A stretch of 64,000 nucleotides of DNA, taken from assembly GCA_965238305.1 (NCBI GenBank), contig CBDEHK010000001.1:1054001-1118000 (forward strand), written 5' to 3'. The translations under genes were made by a program, and so were the position numbers. This stretch comes from CBDCGJ01 sp965238305 (GTDB taxonomy: Bacteria > Pseudomonadota > Alphaproteobacteria > GCA-2731375). Under the pieces are notes generated by a model. The model saw only the letters and a list, made by a program, of their open reading frames with translations. It did no database searches and was not told where the DNA came from. This document shows positions 45,112 through 54,024 of the stretch, piece by piece; positions within the stretch are counted from its first letter, which is position 1; the number at the start of each line of letters is the position of its first letter.

Positions 45112-45891
45112 ATGGACGCAACTGTTATCGATCATCTGCCTTATACCAACGTCAATGCGGACGCATTGTCGGAGTTGTTCATTATCGCTGACCATGCCAG
45201 CAACGCCATACCGACAGAATTTAATGGTCTCGGCTTATCTGCAAAGCAACTTCAAGAGCATATCGCGGTTGATATTGGTAGTGCGGAAGTGGCCCGCTTG
45301 ATGGCGGCAGAAATGAATTGTGGCGCCATCTTGTGCGGCACCTCCCGCCTAGTCGTCGATTGCAATCGTTTCGCCGACGATCCGACATTGATACCGGAAG
45401 TGAGCGATGGCGTGACTATCCCCGGTAATCAGGCTTTAAGTGCGGAAGCCCGCAACCAACGCTTGGCGAATTATTTTGAGCCTTATCACGGTGAAATGGC
45501 CCGGCAGGTTCAACGCCGGCTCGATGCAGGTATCATTCCAGCTATCGTATCGATCCATAGTTTCACGCCTGAAATGGATGGCCTTTCACGGCCCTGGGAT
45601 GTTGCTTTATTGTGGGACCGGGATCCAAGAATGGCGCCAAAATTGATCGATCATTTGCGCCGGGATCCAACCCTGACCGTGGGCGACAATGAACCCTATT
45701 CAGGCGTCGATCCCTATGGTTATGCGTTGAGAACCTACAATATTGAAATGGGCCTGCCGATGGCAGTATTTGAAATTCGTCAGGATTTGTTGGAGACTTC
45801 GAAGGGAATTGTTTATTGGGCCGATAAATTGTGCACCGCGCTTCGCGATGTCCTATCGGAAAAATCAATATTTCGGATTGCGCACTATTAG
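45112..45891 (+). CDS. N-formylglutamate amidohydrolase family protein
   Basis: A 259-residue FGase-family hydrolase, which releases formate from N-formylglutamate in histidine breakdown or acts on related N-acyl amino acids. The conserved opening FIIADHASNAIP and VDCNRFADDP are visible. No other hut genes are nearby, so a role other than histidine degradation is likely. It is followed after 11 bases by a carboxylate-amine ligase gene, suggesting a joint role in gamma-glutamyl or N-acyl compounds. Confidence 0.85.
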   Translation: MDATVIDHLPYTNVNADALSELFIIADHASNAIPTEFNGLGLSAKQLQEHIAVDIGSAEVARLMAAEMNCGAILCGTSRLVVDCNRFADDPTLIPEVSDGVTIPGNQALSAEARNQRLANYFEPYHGEMARQVQRRLDAGIIPAIVSIHSFTPEMDGLSRPWDVALLWDRDPRMAPKLIDHLRRDPTLTVGDNEPYSGVDPYGYALRTYNIEMGLPMAVFEIRQDLLETSKGIVYWADKLCTALRDVLSEKSIFRIAHY

Positions 45892-45902
45892 GGGGCTAGG
45901 AG

Positions 45903-47042
45903 ATGTCCGTACCTGAACCAAAACTTACCCTTGGTGTTGAAGAAGAATACCTATTGGTCGACCGGGAAACGCGGGATCTTGCTGATGATCCGCCGGCCGA
46001 GTTCATGGTTGAATGCGAGCGCCAGTTGGGCTCCCGGGTTACCGGCGAGTTCCTAAAAGCCCAAGTCGAAATTGGTACGGGGATCTGTGCTTCAATCAAA
46101 GATGTTCGCCGCGAAGTGGTCGAATTGCGTCAAACCATCGCCCATATTGCCAATAAATTCGATATGGCGCCGATCGCCGCCTCGACCCATCCCTTCGCGA
46201 CTTGGCGCAAGCAAAAACACACGCAGAAAGAACGTTACGATATGCTGGCGCAGGACCTGCAGGCCGTTGTTCGCCGTCTGTTGATCTGCGGTATGCATGT
46301 GCATGTCGGCATTGAAGATGCCGATATGCGGATCGACATGATGAACCAGGCGAGCTATTTTCTGCCCCATCTCTTAGCGCTTTCGACATCGTCGCCTTTC
46401 TGGACAGGTGAGAAAACAGGCCTGATGTCCTACCGCTTGACGGTATTCGACAGTTTGCCCCGCACTGGCGTGCCGGAACGATTTGACAGCTTTGGGGAGT
46501 ATCAACGCCTCGTCGATCAACTGATCCATGCCGGCATGATCGAGGATGGCTCTAAGATTTGGTGGGATTTACGTCCCAGCTCAAATTTTCCAACTTTAGA
46601 AATGCGCATGACAGACGTCTGTACCCGGGTTGAAGATAGCCTTACCATTGCGGCCTTTTATCAATGCATCATGAGTATGCTTTACCGCTTGCGCAAACTC
46701 AATCAGCGTTGGCGTACCTATCCTTTGCTCTGTGTGCAGGAAAACCGCTGGCGGGCGCAGCGATATGGCAGCACCGATACGATGATTGACTTTGGCATCG
46801 GCGAACAAGTGCCGTATAATGAATTACTCACGGAAATAAGCGAATTGTGCCGGGAGGATGCCGAGCGACTGGATTGCGTCGATGAAATTGCCAATGCTCA
46901 ACGGATTGTGACCAACGGAAGCAGTGCGCAAATGCAGTTGGCAGTCTATGATGAGGCAATTGAAAATGGCCAAGACAAGGACCAAGCCCTCAGGGCGGTG
47001 GTCGATTGGCTGATTGACACGACAGTTGAAGGCCTTGGCTGA
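45903..47042 (+). CDS. Carboxylate-amine ligase (GCS2/YbdK family)
   Basis: A 379-residue ATP-dependent ligase of the glutamate-cysteine ligase 2 family (YbdK). TLGVEEEYLLVDRETRD, the HVHVGIEDADMRIDMMN block and the WWDLRPSSNFPTLEMRMTD segment (split here) are characteristic. In E. coli YbdK makes gamma-glutamyl-cysteine weakly; the physiological product is often unknown. Its GGGGCTAGGAG ribosome site overlaps the end of the preceding amidohydrolase gene. Probably one operon with that gene and DUF1244. Confidence 0.88.
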   Translation: MSVPEPKLTLGVEEEYLLVDRETRDLADDPPAEFMVECERQLGSRVTGEFLKAQVEIGTGICASIKDVRREVVELRQTIAHIANKFDMAPIAASTHPFATWRKQKHTQKERYDMLAQDLQAVVRRLLICGMHVHVGIEDADMRIDMMNQASYFLPHLLALSTSSPFWTGEKTGLMSYRLTVFDSLPRTGVPERFDSFGEYQRLVDQLIHAGMIEDGSKIWWDLRPSSNFPTLEMRMTDVCTRVEDSLTIAAFYQCIMSMLYRLRKLNQRWRTYPLLCVQENRWRAQRYGSTDTMIDFGIGEQVPYNELLTEISELCREDAERLDCVDEIANAQRIVTNGSSAQMQLAVYDEAIENGQDKDQALRAVVDWLIDTTVEGLG

Positions 47043-47108
47043 CTTCCCGCCTAGATTACGCCATCGAGTATTCTTGTCGCGAGCTAAGATGAAGACAAAG
47101 GACCTACT

Positions 47109-47408
47109 ATGGATTCGAAGACCCAGACCGAACTTGAAGCCGCTGCATTCCGACGCCTGGTTGCACATTTGCGCGCGCGTACGGATGTGCAAAATATCGA
47201 CCTGATGAATTTAGCCGGCTTCTGCCGTAACTGCCTATCTAATTGGTATCAAGATGCTGCTGACGAGATGGGTATTGATCTGTCCAAAGACAGCGCCCGT
47301 GAAATCGTCTATGGCATGCCCTATGGCGTCTGGAAATCAGAATTCCAGGTTGAAGCCACGTCAGAACAACTGGCCGGCCTGGAAGAAACCCACCCCGGCG
47401 CGCATTAG
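47109..47408 (+). CDS. DUF1244 family protein
   Basis: A 99-residue protein of the DUF1244 family. LAGFCRNCLSNWYQDAADEMG and MPYGVWKSEFQ are the conserved blocks; the C-x-x-C in the first may bind a metal or be redox-active. Function is unknown. AAAGGA lies 6-7 bases before the ATG. It follows the YbdK gene by 66 bases and precedes the helicase gene. Confidence 0.85.
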   Translation: MDSKTQTELEAAAFRRLVAHLRARTDVQNIDLMNLAGFCRNCLSNWYQDAADEMGIDLSKDSAREIVYGMPYGVWKSEFQVEATSEQLAGLEETHPGAH

Positions 47409-47476
47409 AGATTGCCCGTCATTCGCAACCATAAAATAACTTGATCGCAACCGCTTTTCGGTGAAACTCTATAGCT

Positions 47477-49984
47477 ATGAGTAAGGCGCGTTCAGTCAAT
47501 TCGCAGCATCGCCTTGTTGCGGTATTGGGACCGACCAATACCGGCAAGACCCATCTCGCGGTGGAGCGTCTGCTATCTTATCCAAGCGGCATGATCGGCT
47601 TGCCGCTGCGGTTGTTGGCCCGGGAAATTTACGACCGCATTGTCGCCCAACGCGGGCCCCGGCAAGTCGCCTTGATCACCGGCGAAGAGCGGATCATGCC
47701 GCCGCGCCCGAATTTCTATGTTTGTACTGTCGAATCGATGCCAACCGACCGGCCGGTGGAATTCGTGGCGATCGATGAGATCCAGCTTTGCGCCGATCCC
47801 GAACGCGGTCACGTCTTCACCGATCGATTGCTGAACGCGCGAGGGTTCAAGGAAACGATGTTCCTGGGGGCTGAAACCATGCGGCCGGTGTTGAAAAAAC
47901 TCTTGCCGGAACTGGAATTCGTCAGCCGGCCCAGGTTTTCCGAACTCAGTTTCGCCGGCCATAAAAAAATCACCCGACTGCCACGTCGTAGCGCCGCTGT
48001 CGCCTTCAGCGCCAACGACGTCTATGCTTTGGCGGAACTGATCCGCCGCCAACGCGGCGGTGCCGCCGTCGTCATGGGCGCGTTAAGCCCGAGGACGCGA
48101 AACGCCCAAGTTGCCTTATATCAATCAGGCGAAGTCGACTTCTTGGTCGCCACCGACGCCATCGGCATGGGCTTGAACATGAATGTCGATCATGTCGCCT
48201 TCGCCGCGACCCGAAAATTCGATGGTCTCAATCATCGTCTTCTCAGCCCAGCTGAAATCGGTCAAATTGCCGGTCGGGCCGGGCGCTATATGAATAATGG
48301 CACTTTCGGTCTGACAGCTTCGGCTAATGCCTTCGATGGTGAAATGGTCGAGATGGTGGAAAGCCATCGCTTCAATCCGATCGAACGCCTGCAATGGCGC
48401 AATGCACGGCTGGACTTTTCTTCCCTGCATGCTTTACGCCATAGTCTGAAACGACGCCCCCGGCAGGAAGAACTGGTGCTGGCACGCGATTCCGACGATG
48501 TGACGGCGATGCAGAACCTAACCTTAGATGCGCAGGTCTTAGACCGCCTAAATCATCCCGAAGCCATCCAGACCTTATGGGACATCTGTCGAGTACCGGA
48601 TTTCCGCAAAACCATGTCGGATGCCCATCATCAGCTGCTGAAACACCTCTATCTTCAACTGGCGAGTGACAACGGCGTAATCGCGGAAGACTGGCTGGCG
48701 CCGCAAGTCGATCAACTGGACCGCAGCGACGGTGACATGGATGCCCTGTCAACCCGTCTGGCCCACATCCGTACCTGGACGTATGTCGCCAACCGGGCGA
48801 GCTGGCTGGCCGATCCAAACCACTGGCAGGAGCGCACCCGGGAGCTGGAAGATCGCTTGTCCGACGCTTTACATGCGGCCCTTACGCAAAGATTTGTTGA
48901 TCGTCGAACAGCGGCACTCTATCGAAGTTTAAAAAGCAAATCCGATCTATTTGGCGCTGTAACCGTGGATGGCGACGTTTTGGTGGAAGGTCAATTTGTC
49001 GGGAAATTGTATGGTTTGACGTTTTTCCCCGATGCGGCAACGCAGCTTTCCGATAGTCGGGCGATCCGCGCTGCCGCAAATCGGGTATTGGTGCGGGAAT
49101 TGGACAAAATTGCCGCCCAGCTTGTCGATGCCGGCGGGGAAGAAATTTCCTGGCGTGACGATAATCGCCTGTGGTGGCGAGGCGCACCGATCGCTCGACT
49201 GCGGGCAAGTGGAAATTTTCGCCGGCCTCGCTTGGAAATTCTAGAAACAGATCACCTCACCGGATCCTGGCGTGAACAAGTACGCCGGCATTTATTGCGC
49301 TGGCTGGAAACGCGGATAGATCAAGCGCTGGAACCATTGATGCGGGTCGAAAGATTGGAGATGCGGGCGTCGGGACGTGGTCTCGTCTTTCAGCTCGGGG
49401 AAGGTCTTGGTTACGCAAGCCGCGCCCAAGTGGAAGATATTTTGGCCACCCTGACGAAATCCGAAAAACGAGCCCTGTCGAAGAGCGGTGTCCATTTCGG
49501 TTATGCCGATGTCTATATTCTGGCTCTTCTACGACCGGAGCGGGTGCAGATCAAGGCCCGACTTTGGCAAGCCCAGCAAAGCGCCGCGACCGTGTTCACA
49601 GCGCCAAACCCGGGCTTGGTGTCGCTGTCCGCGGAAGCGGCAACGCCGACGGCGTTTTATACAATTTGTGGCTTTCGCCGGTTCCGCACCTTGATTATGC
49701 GGGTCGATATCGTTGACCGTTTTGCGGCACTGGCGCACAAAGCGGCGAGTGACGGCCCGTTCTCGCCGGATCATGCCATGATGTCGCTGACCGGCTGTAC
49801 CGCCGATGCTCTGGAGCCGGTGTTAAAAAGCTTGGGGTATCGGGCGCAGGCCCAAGGTGAGGTGATGACCTATCGGTTCAAGGGAAAAGGTCGGTCGAGA
49901 CTAAAAAATCGTGGTCAAAGCAGTGACAAGGCCGCGAGCGGCCCCTTTGCCCAACTGGAACAATTGAAGGTCCGACGCCAGTGA
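47477..49984 (+). CDS. SUV3-like DEAD-family RNA helicase
   Basis: An 835-residue protein resembling mitochondrial SUV3 helicases. Walker A is GPTNTGKTH, the second motif is DEIQ (VEFVAIDEIQLC), and motif VI is in QIAGRAGRY. The C-terminal half has no clear RNA-binding repeat. It should unwind structured RNA, perhaps with a ribonuclease. Its stop overlaps the GTG start of the S4 gene (GTGA), so the two are coupled. The Suv3-like helicase, S4, ferredoxin and CarD order is recurrent in alphaproteobacteria. Confidence 0.87.
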   Translation: MSKARSVNSQHRLVAVLGPTNTGKTHLAVERLLSYPSGMIGLPLRLLAREIYDRIVAQRGPRQVALITGEERIMPPRPNFYVCTVESMPTDRPVEFVAIDEIQLCADPERGHVFTDRLLNARGFKETMFLGAETMRPVLKKLLPELEFVSRPRFSELSFAGHKKITRLPRRSAAVAFSANDVYALAELIRRQRGGAAVVMGALSPRTRNAQVALYQSGEVDFLVATDAIGMGLNMNVDHVAFAATRKFDGLNHRLLSPAEIGQIAGRAGRYMNNGTFGLTASANAFDGEMVEMVESHRFNPIERLQWRNARLDFSSLHALRHSLKRRPRQEELVLARDSDDVTAMQNLTLDAQVLDRLNHPEAIQTLWDICRVPDFRKTMSDAHHQLLKHLYLQLASDNGVIAEDWLAPQVDQLDRSDGDMDALSTRLAHIRTWTYVANRASWLADPNHWQERTRELEDRLSDALHAALTQRFVDRRTAALYRSLKSKSDLFGAVTVDGDVLVEGQFVGKLYGLTFFPDAATQLSDSRAIRAAANRVLVRELDKIAAQLVDAGGEEISWRDDNRLWWRGAPIARLRASGNFRRPRLEILETDHLTGSWREQVRRHLLRWLETRIDQALEPLMRVERLEMRASGRGLVFQLGEGLGYASRAQVEDILATLTKSEKRALSKSGVHFGYADVYILALLRPERVQIKARLWQAQQSAATVFTAPNPGLVSLSAEAATPTAFYTICGFRRFRTLIMRVDIVDRFAALAHKAASDGPFSPDHAMMSLTGCTADALEPVLKSLGYRAQAQGEVMTYRFKGKGRSRLKNRGQSSDKAASGPFAQLEQLKVRRQ

Positions 49985-50376
49985 GCGACGACAATGATAG
50001 GGTGCCAACAATCCGGGCCGACAAGTGGCTCTGGCAGGCCCGATTTTTTAAGAGCCGAACCCTGGCCAGTAAACTTTGTAGCGGTCGAAAATTGCGCGTC
50101 AATCGCCAAATCGTCGCGAAAGCGAGTGCAATTGTTAAACAGGGTGACGTACTGACATTTCCGCAAGGCAACCATATACGCGTCGTTAAGATCACAGAAC
50201 TCGGTGCGCGCCGGGGACCAGCAACCGAGGCACAGGCGCTGTACGACGATCTGGCGCCGCCGCTGTCCGGCGCCGACGTCGGCACGACCAAACCCACTGC
50301 TTCGCCCGCCAGCAAACGGCCGACTAAAAAAGAGCGACGGGCGATTGTTCGCCTGAAATCCTCCGATCCGACTTGA
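49981..50376 (+). CDS. S4-domain RNA-binding protein (HslR/Hsp15-like)
   Basis: A 131-residue protein with an S4 fold (RADKWLWQARFFKSRTLASKLC, GRKLRVNRQIVAKASAIVKQGD). Hsp15 in E. coli binds nascent-chain 50S subunits after heat shock. A C-terminal basic tail (KRPTKKERRAIVRLK) follows. The start is GTG overlapping the helicase stop; initiation is therefore coupled to the helicase gene. Confidence 0.87.
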   Translation: MSDDNDRVPTIRADKWLWQARFFKSRTLASKLCSGRKLRVNRQIVAKASAIVKQGDVLTFPQGNHIRVVKITELGARRGPATEAQALYDDLAPPLSGADVGTTKPTASPASKRPTKKERRAIVRLKSSDPT

Positions 50377-50422
50377 CCTTTGGTGGCGCTTGTGAGAAGC
50401 CTGCGCCAATAGGAAGTGAAAG

Positions 50423-50887
50423 ATGATTCAACGCCTCGTCGACCTTATCAAAGGAAATAAAACGGATGCGCCGGAAGCGGCAGTGGTCCGAGATCCAGTG
50501 CCTTTGGCTGCGGCGGCTTTGCTGGTCGAAGCGGCCTGCCATGATGGCAATTTTGCCGATGCCGAACGCGTCGCCATACGGGACGCTTGTCAGCGTCATT
50601 TTGAATTAGACCTGGTGGAGACGGAAAATCTCATTGCGGATGCGGAAGCCGAATTCGCCAAGGGCGCGGGCCTGCAGCCCTACACCCAGATTGTCAAAAA
50701 CAGCTATGAAGAAGCCGACCGCGTAAAAATCATTGAGATGTTGTGGGAAGTCGTTTATGCGGATGGCGAACTGCACGATTATGAAGCAAACTTATTGCGC
50801 AGAGTTGGCGGCTTGCTTTACGTTTCTGATCGCGACCGGGGCGATGCCCGGAAACGAGTATTGCATCGGTTGGGCATCGCTGGCTAA
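50423..50887 (+). CDS. TerB-like tellurite-resistance family protein
   Basis: A 154-residue all-helical TerB-fold protein. Two acidic repeats with EAACHDGNFADAERVAIRDAC and EVVYADGELHDYEANLLRRV match the two metal-binding Asp/Glu halves of TerB. Function is unknown; most homologues are not linked to tellurite. GGAAGTGAAAG lies just before the ATG. It sits between the S4 gene and fdxA. Confidence 0.85.
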   Translation: MIQRLVDLIKGNKTDAPEAAVVRDPVPLAAAALLVEAACHDGNFADAERVAIRDACQRHFELDLVETENLIADAEAEFAKGAGLQPYTQIVKNSYEEADRVKIIEMLWEVVYADGELHDYEANLLRRVGGLLYVSDRDRGDARKRVLHRLGIAG

Positions 50888-50902
50888 GTATTTTGAGAGA
50901 AC

Positions 50903-50919
50903 TGGCGCCATAGGTGCCA
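50903..50919 (+). promoter_or_regulatory. Seven-base-pair hairpin in the terB-fdxA gap
   Basis: TGGCGCC and GGTGCCA (one G-U pair) flank an ATA loop, ahead of the TTTGGAGG ribosome site of fdxA. No T tract follows, so it is a leader or processing structure rather than a terminator. Confidence 0.4.
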
Positions 50920-50944
50920 AACAGTAGATTGTTTTGGAGGACCC

Positions 50945-51283
50945 ATGACCTATGTCGTGACGGAAGACTGCATAAAGTGCAAATATATGGATTGTGTTGA
51001 GGTATGTCCGGTGGATTGCTTCTATGAAGGCGAGAATATGCTCGTCATCAATCCCGATGAATGCATCGATTGCGGTGTGTGCGAACCGGAATGCCCAACG
51101 GAAGCGATCTTGCCCGATACTGAGGACGATCTCGAAAAGTGGGCCGAGCTCAACCGCGAATATGGTGAGAAATGGCCGAACATTACACGCAAAGGCGAAA
51201 GCCCTGCCGATGCGGACGATTGGGAAGGTAAGCCCGGTAAGTTCGAAGAACATTTCAGCGCCAATCCGGGTCAAGGTTCCTAA
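50945..51283 (+). CDS. fdxA: Seven-iron ferredoxin
   Basis: A 112-residue ferredoxin with the FdxA pattern: CIKCKYMDCVEVCPVDCF supplies a [3Fe-4S]/[4Fe-4S] pair with the later CIDCGVCEPECP. Many acidic residues and a C-terminal tail follow. It passes electrons to partners not evident in the window; the indolepyruvate oxidoreductase at 37654 needs a ferredoxin acceptor. It precedes the H1-CarD gene by 348 bases. Confidence 0.93.
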   Translation: MTYVVTEDCIKCKYMDCVEVCPVDCFYEGENMLVINPDECIDCGVCEPECPTEAILPDTEDDLEKWAELNREYGEKWPNITRKGESPADADDWEGKPGKFEEHFSANPGQGS

Positions 51284-51631
51284 ATATAGTCTCACCATTT
51301 CAATTGCTTGGGACGGTCACGTAAATTTGGGCTTGTGGGGCTGCCCTTTATTTTGACCTTATTTTGTGGTATGTTGTCTTTATTGCGTGTCGAAATTCGC
51401 AATATAGATCGGGCATTCGTGTATGTGTCCTGTTGCATTCGTGGCGAGTTCATTGTTCGGCGCTTCTGGCGCCAATATTTTTGTATCCACGGCTGAATTA
51501 CGGGCAACAGAATTGCGCGGGTGAATTGAAATCTTCTCCAATCATTGGGGTAACAGAGAAACCGGCGATAAACGTACTGAACAGGTACCGTACATTTCCG
51601 GCCTTTAATCTCGTAAGAAGAGTGAGTGACA
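51284..51631 (+). other. 348-base gap before the H1-CarD gene
   Basis: No convincing gene. GGCGC-TTCTG-GCGCC (51459-51473) followed by AATATTTTT looks like an intrinsic terminator on the rightward strand. A weaker 4-bp hairpin before TTTATTTT lies at 51329-51346, right after fdxA. A TTGACC at 51353-51358 could start a short RNA ending at 51480, but its -10 is unclear. Confidence 0.35.
51459..51481 (+). terminator. Possible intrinsic terminator in the fdxA-CarD gap
   Basis: A 5-bp perfect GC stem with a five-base loop is followed by AATATTTTT. It lies about 175 bases past fdxA and 150 bases before the next gene. Confidence 0.4.
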
Positions 51632-52690
51632 ATGGCAGCTAAAACAGCAAAAAAGAAAGCGGCGGCGAAAAAACCAGCAGCGAAAAAGGCTGCACCGGCT
51701 AAGAAAGTAGCCGCCAAAAAAGCGCCCGCCAAAAAGGCCGCACCAGCCAAGAAAGCAGCCGCAAAGAAGCCAGCTGCAAAAAAAGCTGCACCCGCAAAGA
51801 AAGCCGTAGCGAAGAAGGCACCGGCGAAGAAGGCTACAGCCAAGAAGGCTACAGCCAAGAAGGCACCAGCCAAGAAGGCTACAGCAAAGAAGGCTACAGC
51901 CAAGAAGGCACCGGCGAAAAAAACCGCAGCCAAGAAACCTGCCGCGAAAAAGGTAGCCGCGAAAAAAGCACCGGCGAAGAAGGCTGCACAGGCCAAAAAA
52001 GCCGCACCAAAAAAAGCGGCAGGAAAAAAAGCGGCAGGAAAAAAACCGGCAAAAAAAGCTAAAGCCTCCAATATTGTGGCGTCGGCCCAAGACGCGATGC
52101 CGGCGCCTGCAAATGACACCGCTCCCATCGCTTCGGCGGCGGCTGCGGCAGCTAAAAGTGTTGCTCAAGGTACGGCAAAGGCGAAATCGCCGGCGCGTCC
52201 CGTACCGTCCTTCAAGGTGGACGATTTTGTCGTCTATCCAACCCATGGGGTTGGCAAGATCACGGCACTCGAACTCCAGGAAGTGGCCGGTTCGGAACTG
52301 GAATTGTTTGTCATCGAATTCGAAAAAGAAAAGATGATCGTTCGGGTTCCTTTCGCCAAAGCAACGGCGACCGGGATGCGCAAGTTGTCATCGAAAGACA
52401 AGATGAACAATGCACTGACCACGCTGAAGGGCCGCGCCCGCGTCAAACGCACGATGTGGAGCCGACGCGCGCAGGAGTATGAAGCGAAGATTAAGTCCGG
52501 CGATCCGATCTCTATTGCCGAAGTGGTGCGCGACCTGCACCGCAACGAAGGGCAGCCGGAACAATCCTACAGTGAACGGCAGATTTACGAATCGGCGCTA
52601 GACCGCCTATCCCGCGAATTTGCCGCTATCGAAGGATTGGAAGACGACCAGGCGACAGCCCGGTTGGAAGAGGTTTTGAAAGCCGCCTAA
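51632..52690 (+). CDS. CarD-family transcription factor with N-terminal histone-H1-like lysine/alanine tail
   Basis: A 352-residue protein. Residues 4-145 are almost only Lys, Ala and Pro in AAKKAPAKKA repeats like the tails of histone H1/HU-type proteins. Residues 146-192 are an Ala/Pro linker. The CarD RNA-polymerase-interaction domain is at about 194-260 (FKVDDFVVYPTHGVGKI) and the helical CdnL-type DNA-contact domain is at 260-350. Known CdnL/CarD proteins are about 160-170 residues; here a DNA-compacting tail is added. It should bind promoter DNA and RNA polymerase and strengthen initiation. The start at 51632 is an ATG after GTGAGTGAC; an in-frame GTG at 51626 is possible. A clear terminator follows. 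Confidence 0.9.
   Translation: MAAKTAKKKAAAKKPAAKKAAPAKKVAAKKAPAKKAAPAKKAAAKKPAAKKAAPAKKAVAKKAPAKKATAKKATAKKAPAKKATAKKATAKKAPAKKTAAKKPAAKKVAAKKAPAKKAAQAKKAAPKKAAGKKAAGKKPAKKAKASNIVASAQDAMPAPANDTAPIASAAAAAAKSVAQGTAKAKSPARPVPSFKVDDFVVYPTHGVGKITALELQEVAGSELELFVIEFEKEKMIVRVPFAKATATGMRKLSSKDKMNNALTTLKGRARVKRTMWSRRAQEYEAKIKSGDPISIAEVVRDLHRNEGQPEQSYSERQIYESALDRLSREFAAIEGLEDDQATARLEEVLKAA
51826..51915 (+). repeat. 15-bp tandem repeats coding the KKATA/KKAPA units
   Basis: Units such as aagaaggctacagcc recur head to tail several times, some perfectly. The repeats lie inside the lysine/alanine tail of the CarD-type protein and are prone to length change by slippage. Confidence 0.85.
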
Positions 52691-52721
52691 GGCTGCCAAG
52701 ACGACGCTTCTATGTTTTCGC

Positions 52722-52755
52722 AAAAGGGCTGGGGATAATTTTCCCGGCCCTTTTT
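52722..52755 (+). terminator. Rho-independent terminator of the H1-CarD gene
   Basis: AAAAGGGCTGGG pairs with CCCGGCCCTTTT (one G-U pair), loop of about nine bases, ending in TTTTT. It lies 32 bases after the stop codon. Confidence 0.85.
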
Positions 52756-52967
52756 CATTGATCGGGCCAGCGCTCGACATGGGACACAAGGCAGGACATT
52801 TCCTCTTCCTTACGAAGAAATTAATAAATTCGATTAATCGAAAATGGTATGTGTCACAGCGTCTCCCTTATGCTTCTCAGGGGACCACATACCAAGATGC
52901 AGGTTATGCTGCTTTCCGCCCTTTCAAAATTGTCGATCCCGACGCCCGGAAGCTCTATTAGCCTTTA

Positions 52968-53642
52968 TCAGCCGTCGTTGTTTGGCCGGCTCGAAGCGGC
53001 AAACAAGTCTGCAATTGAATTGGCGATGTCGAGTAATTCTTCGATTTCCACCACGGCGCTGGCCAGGCCATCCATACGCACGCTTAGTTTTGCTCCGGCC
53101 AGACGAACATCAAGGCGAGCAAGCGTCGATCGCAAAAGCCGCACCCGCATTGTCTCAGACAGATGTGCCGCCGCAAAATCCCGATCCGGTCCGGTAATCT
53201 GAAAAGCCTGATCGAATTCATCGACCATCGTGTTGCTAGTTGCGTCGCCCAGTCCGATACCGGGGCCGGCGGTTGTCCGCGCCGGCGCAGAGACCGCTCG
53301 CCATAGGGCATCAAACACACCTGCCCGGCGGACGATCCGCGCCGTTCTGCCGGGGTGATCCGGCAAGGCCAACTCGACAAAGGTGAAGGGCCCGCTATAG
53401 CCTGATGTCCCGGCGACGACGCCGCCACTGGTCGCCAGCGCCGCCACCAAAACCCGGCGATTATCCAGCGTGAAGCGAAGCTGTGGCAATGCCAGCCAAT
53501 GACGGTCGGTGATCTCGCCCTGATAGCGCGCGGCCAGACCGGCAAACATCACCCGCAATTCCCGGCTGTCGCGGCGGTGGGACCAATACCCATAAACCAG
53601 TGCCGCCATAATCCCCGTCGTAATTATCAGCCCCCAGGACAT
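52968..53642 (-). CDS. Hypothetical membrane-anchored protein
   Basis: A 224-residue protein of no family I recognise. Residues 3-19 form one hydrophobic helix (GLIITTGIMAALVYGYW), followed by a basic HRRDSRE stop-transfer stretch, so the bulk faces the cytoplasm. The soluble part has a beta-rich middle (RFTLDNRRVLVAALATSGG, then SGPFTFVELALPD) and a helical end (LLDIANSIADLFAASS). It is leftward and solitary, with the kinase gene diverging 382 bases to the right. Coding is supported by the GC-rich third codon positions. Confidence 0.65.
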   Translation of the reverse strand: MSWGLIITTGIMAALVYGYWSHRRDSRELRVMFAGLAARYQGEITDRHWLALPQLRFTLDNRRVLVAALATSGGVVAGTSGYSGPFTFVELALPDHPGRTARIVRRAGVFDALWRAVSAPARTTAGPGIGLGDATSNTMVDEFDQAFQITGPDRDFAAAHLSETMRVRLLRSTLARLDVRLAGAKLSVRMDGLASAVVEIEELLDIANSIADLFAASSRPNNDG

Positions 53643-54024
53643 CCCAATCTTTTCCGCTTCTGCAGCCCATTACCCGCTTTGCCCACCATGATACCGATCC
53701 GGCCAGCAAAATGCGCAGTAAATGCGTCTATCGACTGCGCAATAAATACCAACTCAACGCTCAATCAAAAAAAAGCTGCCTGGCGCGTGGCGGAAGTCGC
53801 TGCCGCTTAGAAGTTGAATCCCAGATGAAGCTTTATTAGCAAAAAATTAACCTTACTGCATCATTATCTGAGACCGAAATAGAGATATTTGCGAGATTGC
53901 CTCGGATGTTTTTCGAGGCATTACGATCGAGTGGGTTGTTGCCTCCGAACCGGAATCAGCATGTGCTCGATCATGTGGGTTTTGATTTCGACCTCTCCTG
54001 TTTAGTTGCCCCGTGGAAAGCCGG
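53643..54024. other. 382-base intergenic region upstream of the multi-PAS kinase
   Basis: No gene seen. A perfect 7-bp hairpin (TGCCTCG/CGAGGCA, 53898-53920) and a spaced inverted pair GATCGAG...CTCGATC (about 53925-53981) lie in the last 130 bases before the kinase start, where a regulator or a leader structure could act. Confidence 0.4.

Noticed and set aside
51308..51496. 62-codon hydrophobic frame in the fdxA-CarD gap
   Set aside because: No ribosome site; overlaps a hairpin with terminator form; likely chance.
51292..52246. Long leftward open frames (213 and 278 codons) rich in Ala/Phe/Gly or Cys/Arg/Phe
   Set aside because: They are mirror images of the AAKKA repeats of the H1-CarD gene; the low-complexity content explains the absence of stops.
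52758..52961. 67-codon frame after the CarD terminator
   Set aside because: Starts within or just after the terminator, weak composition, no family pattern.
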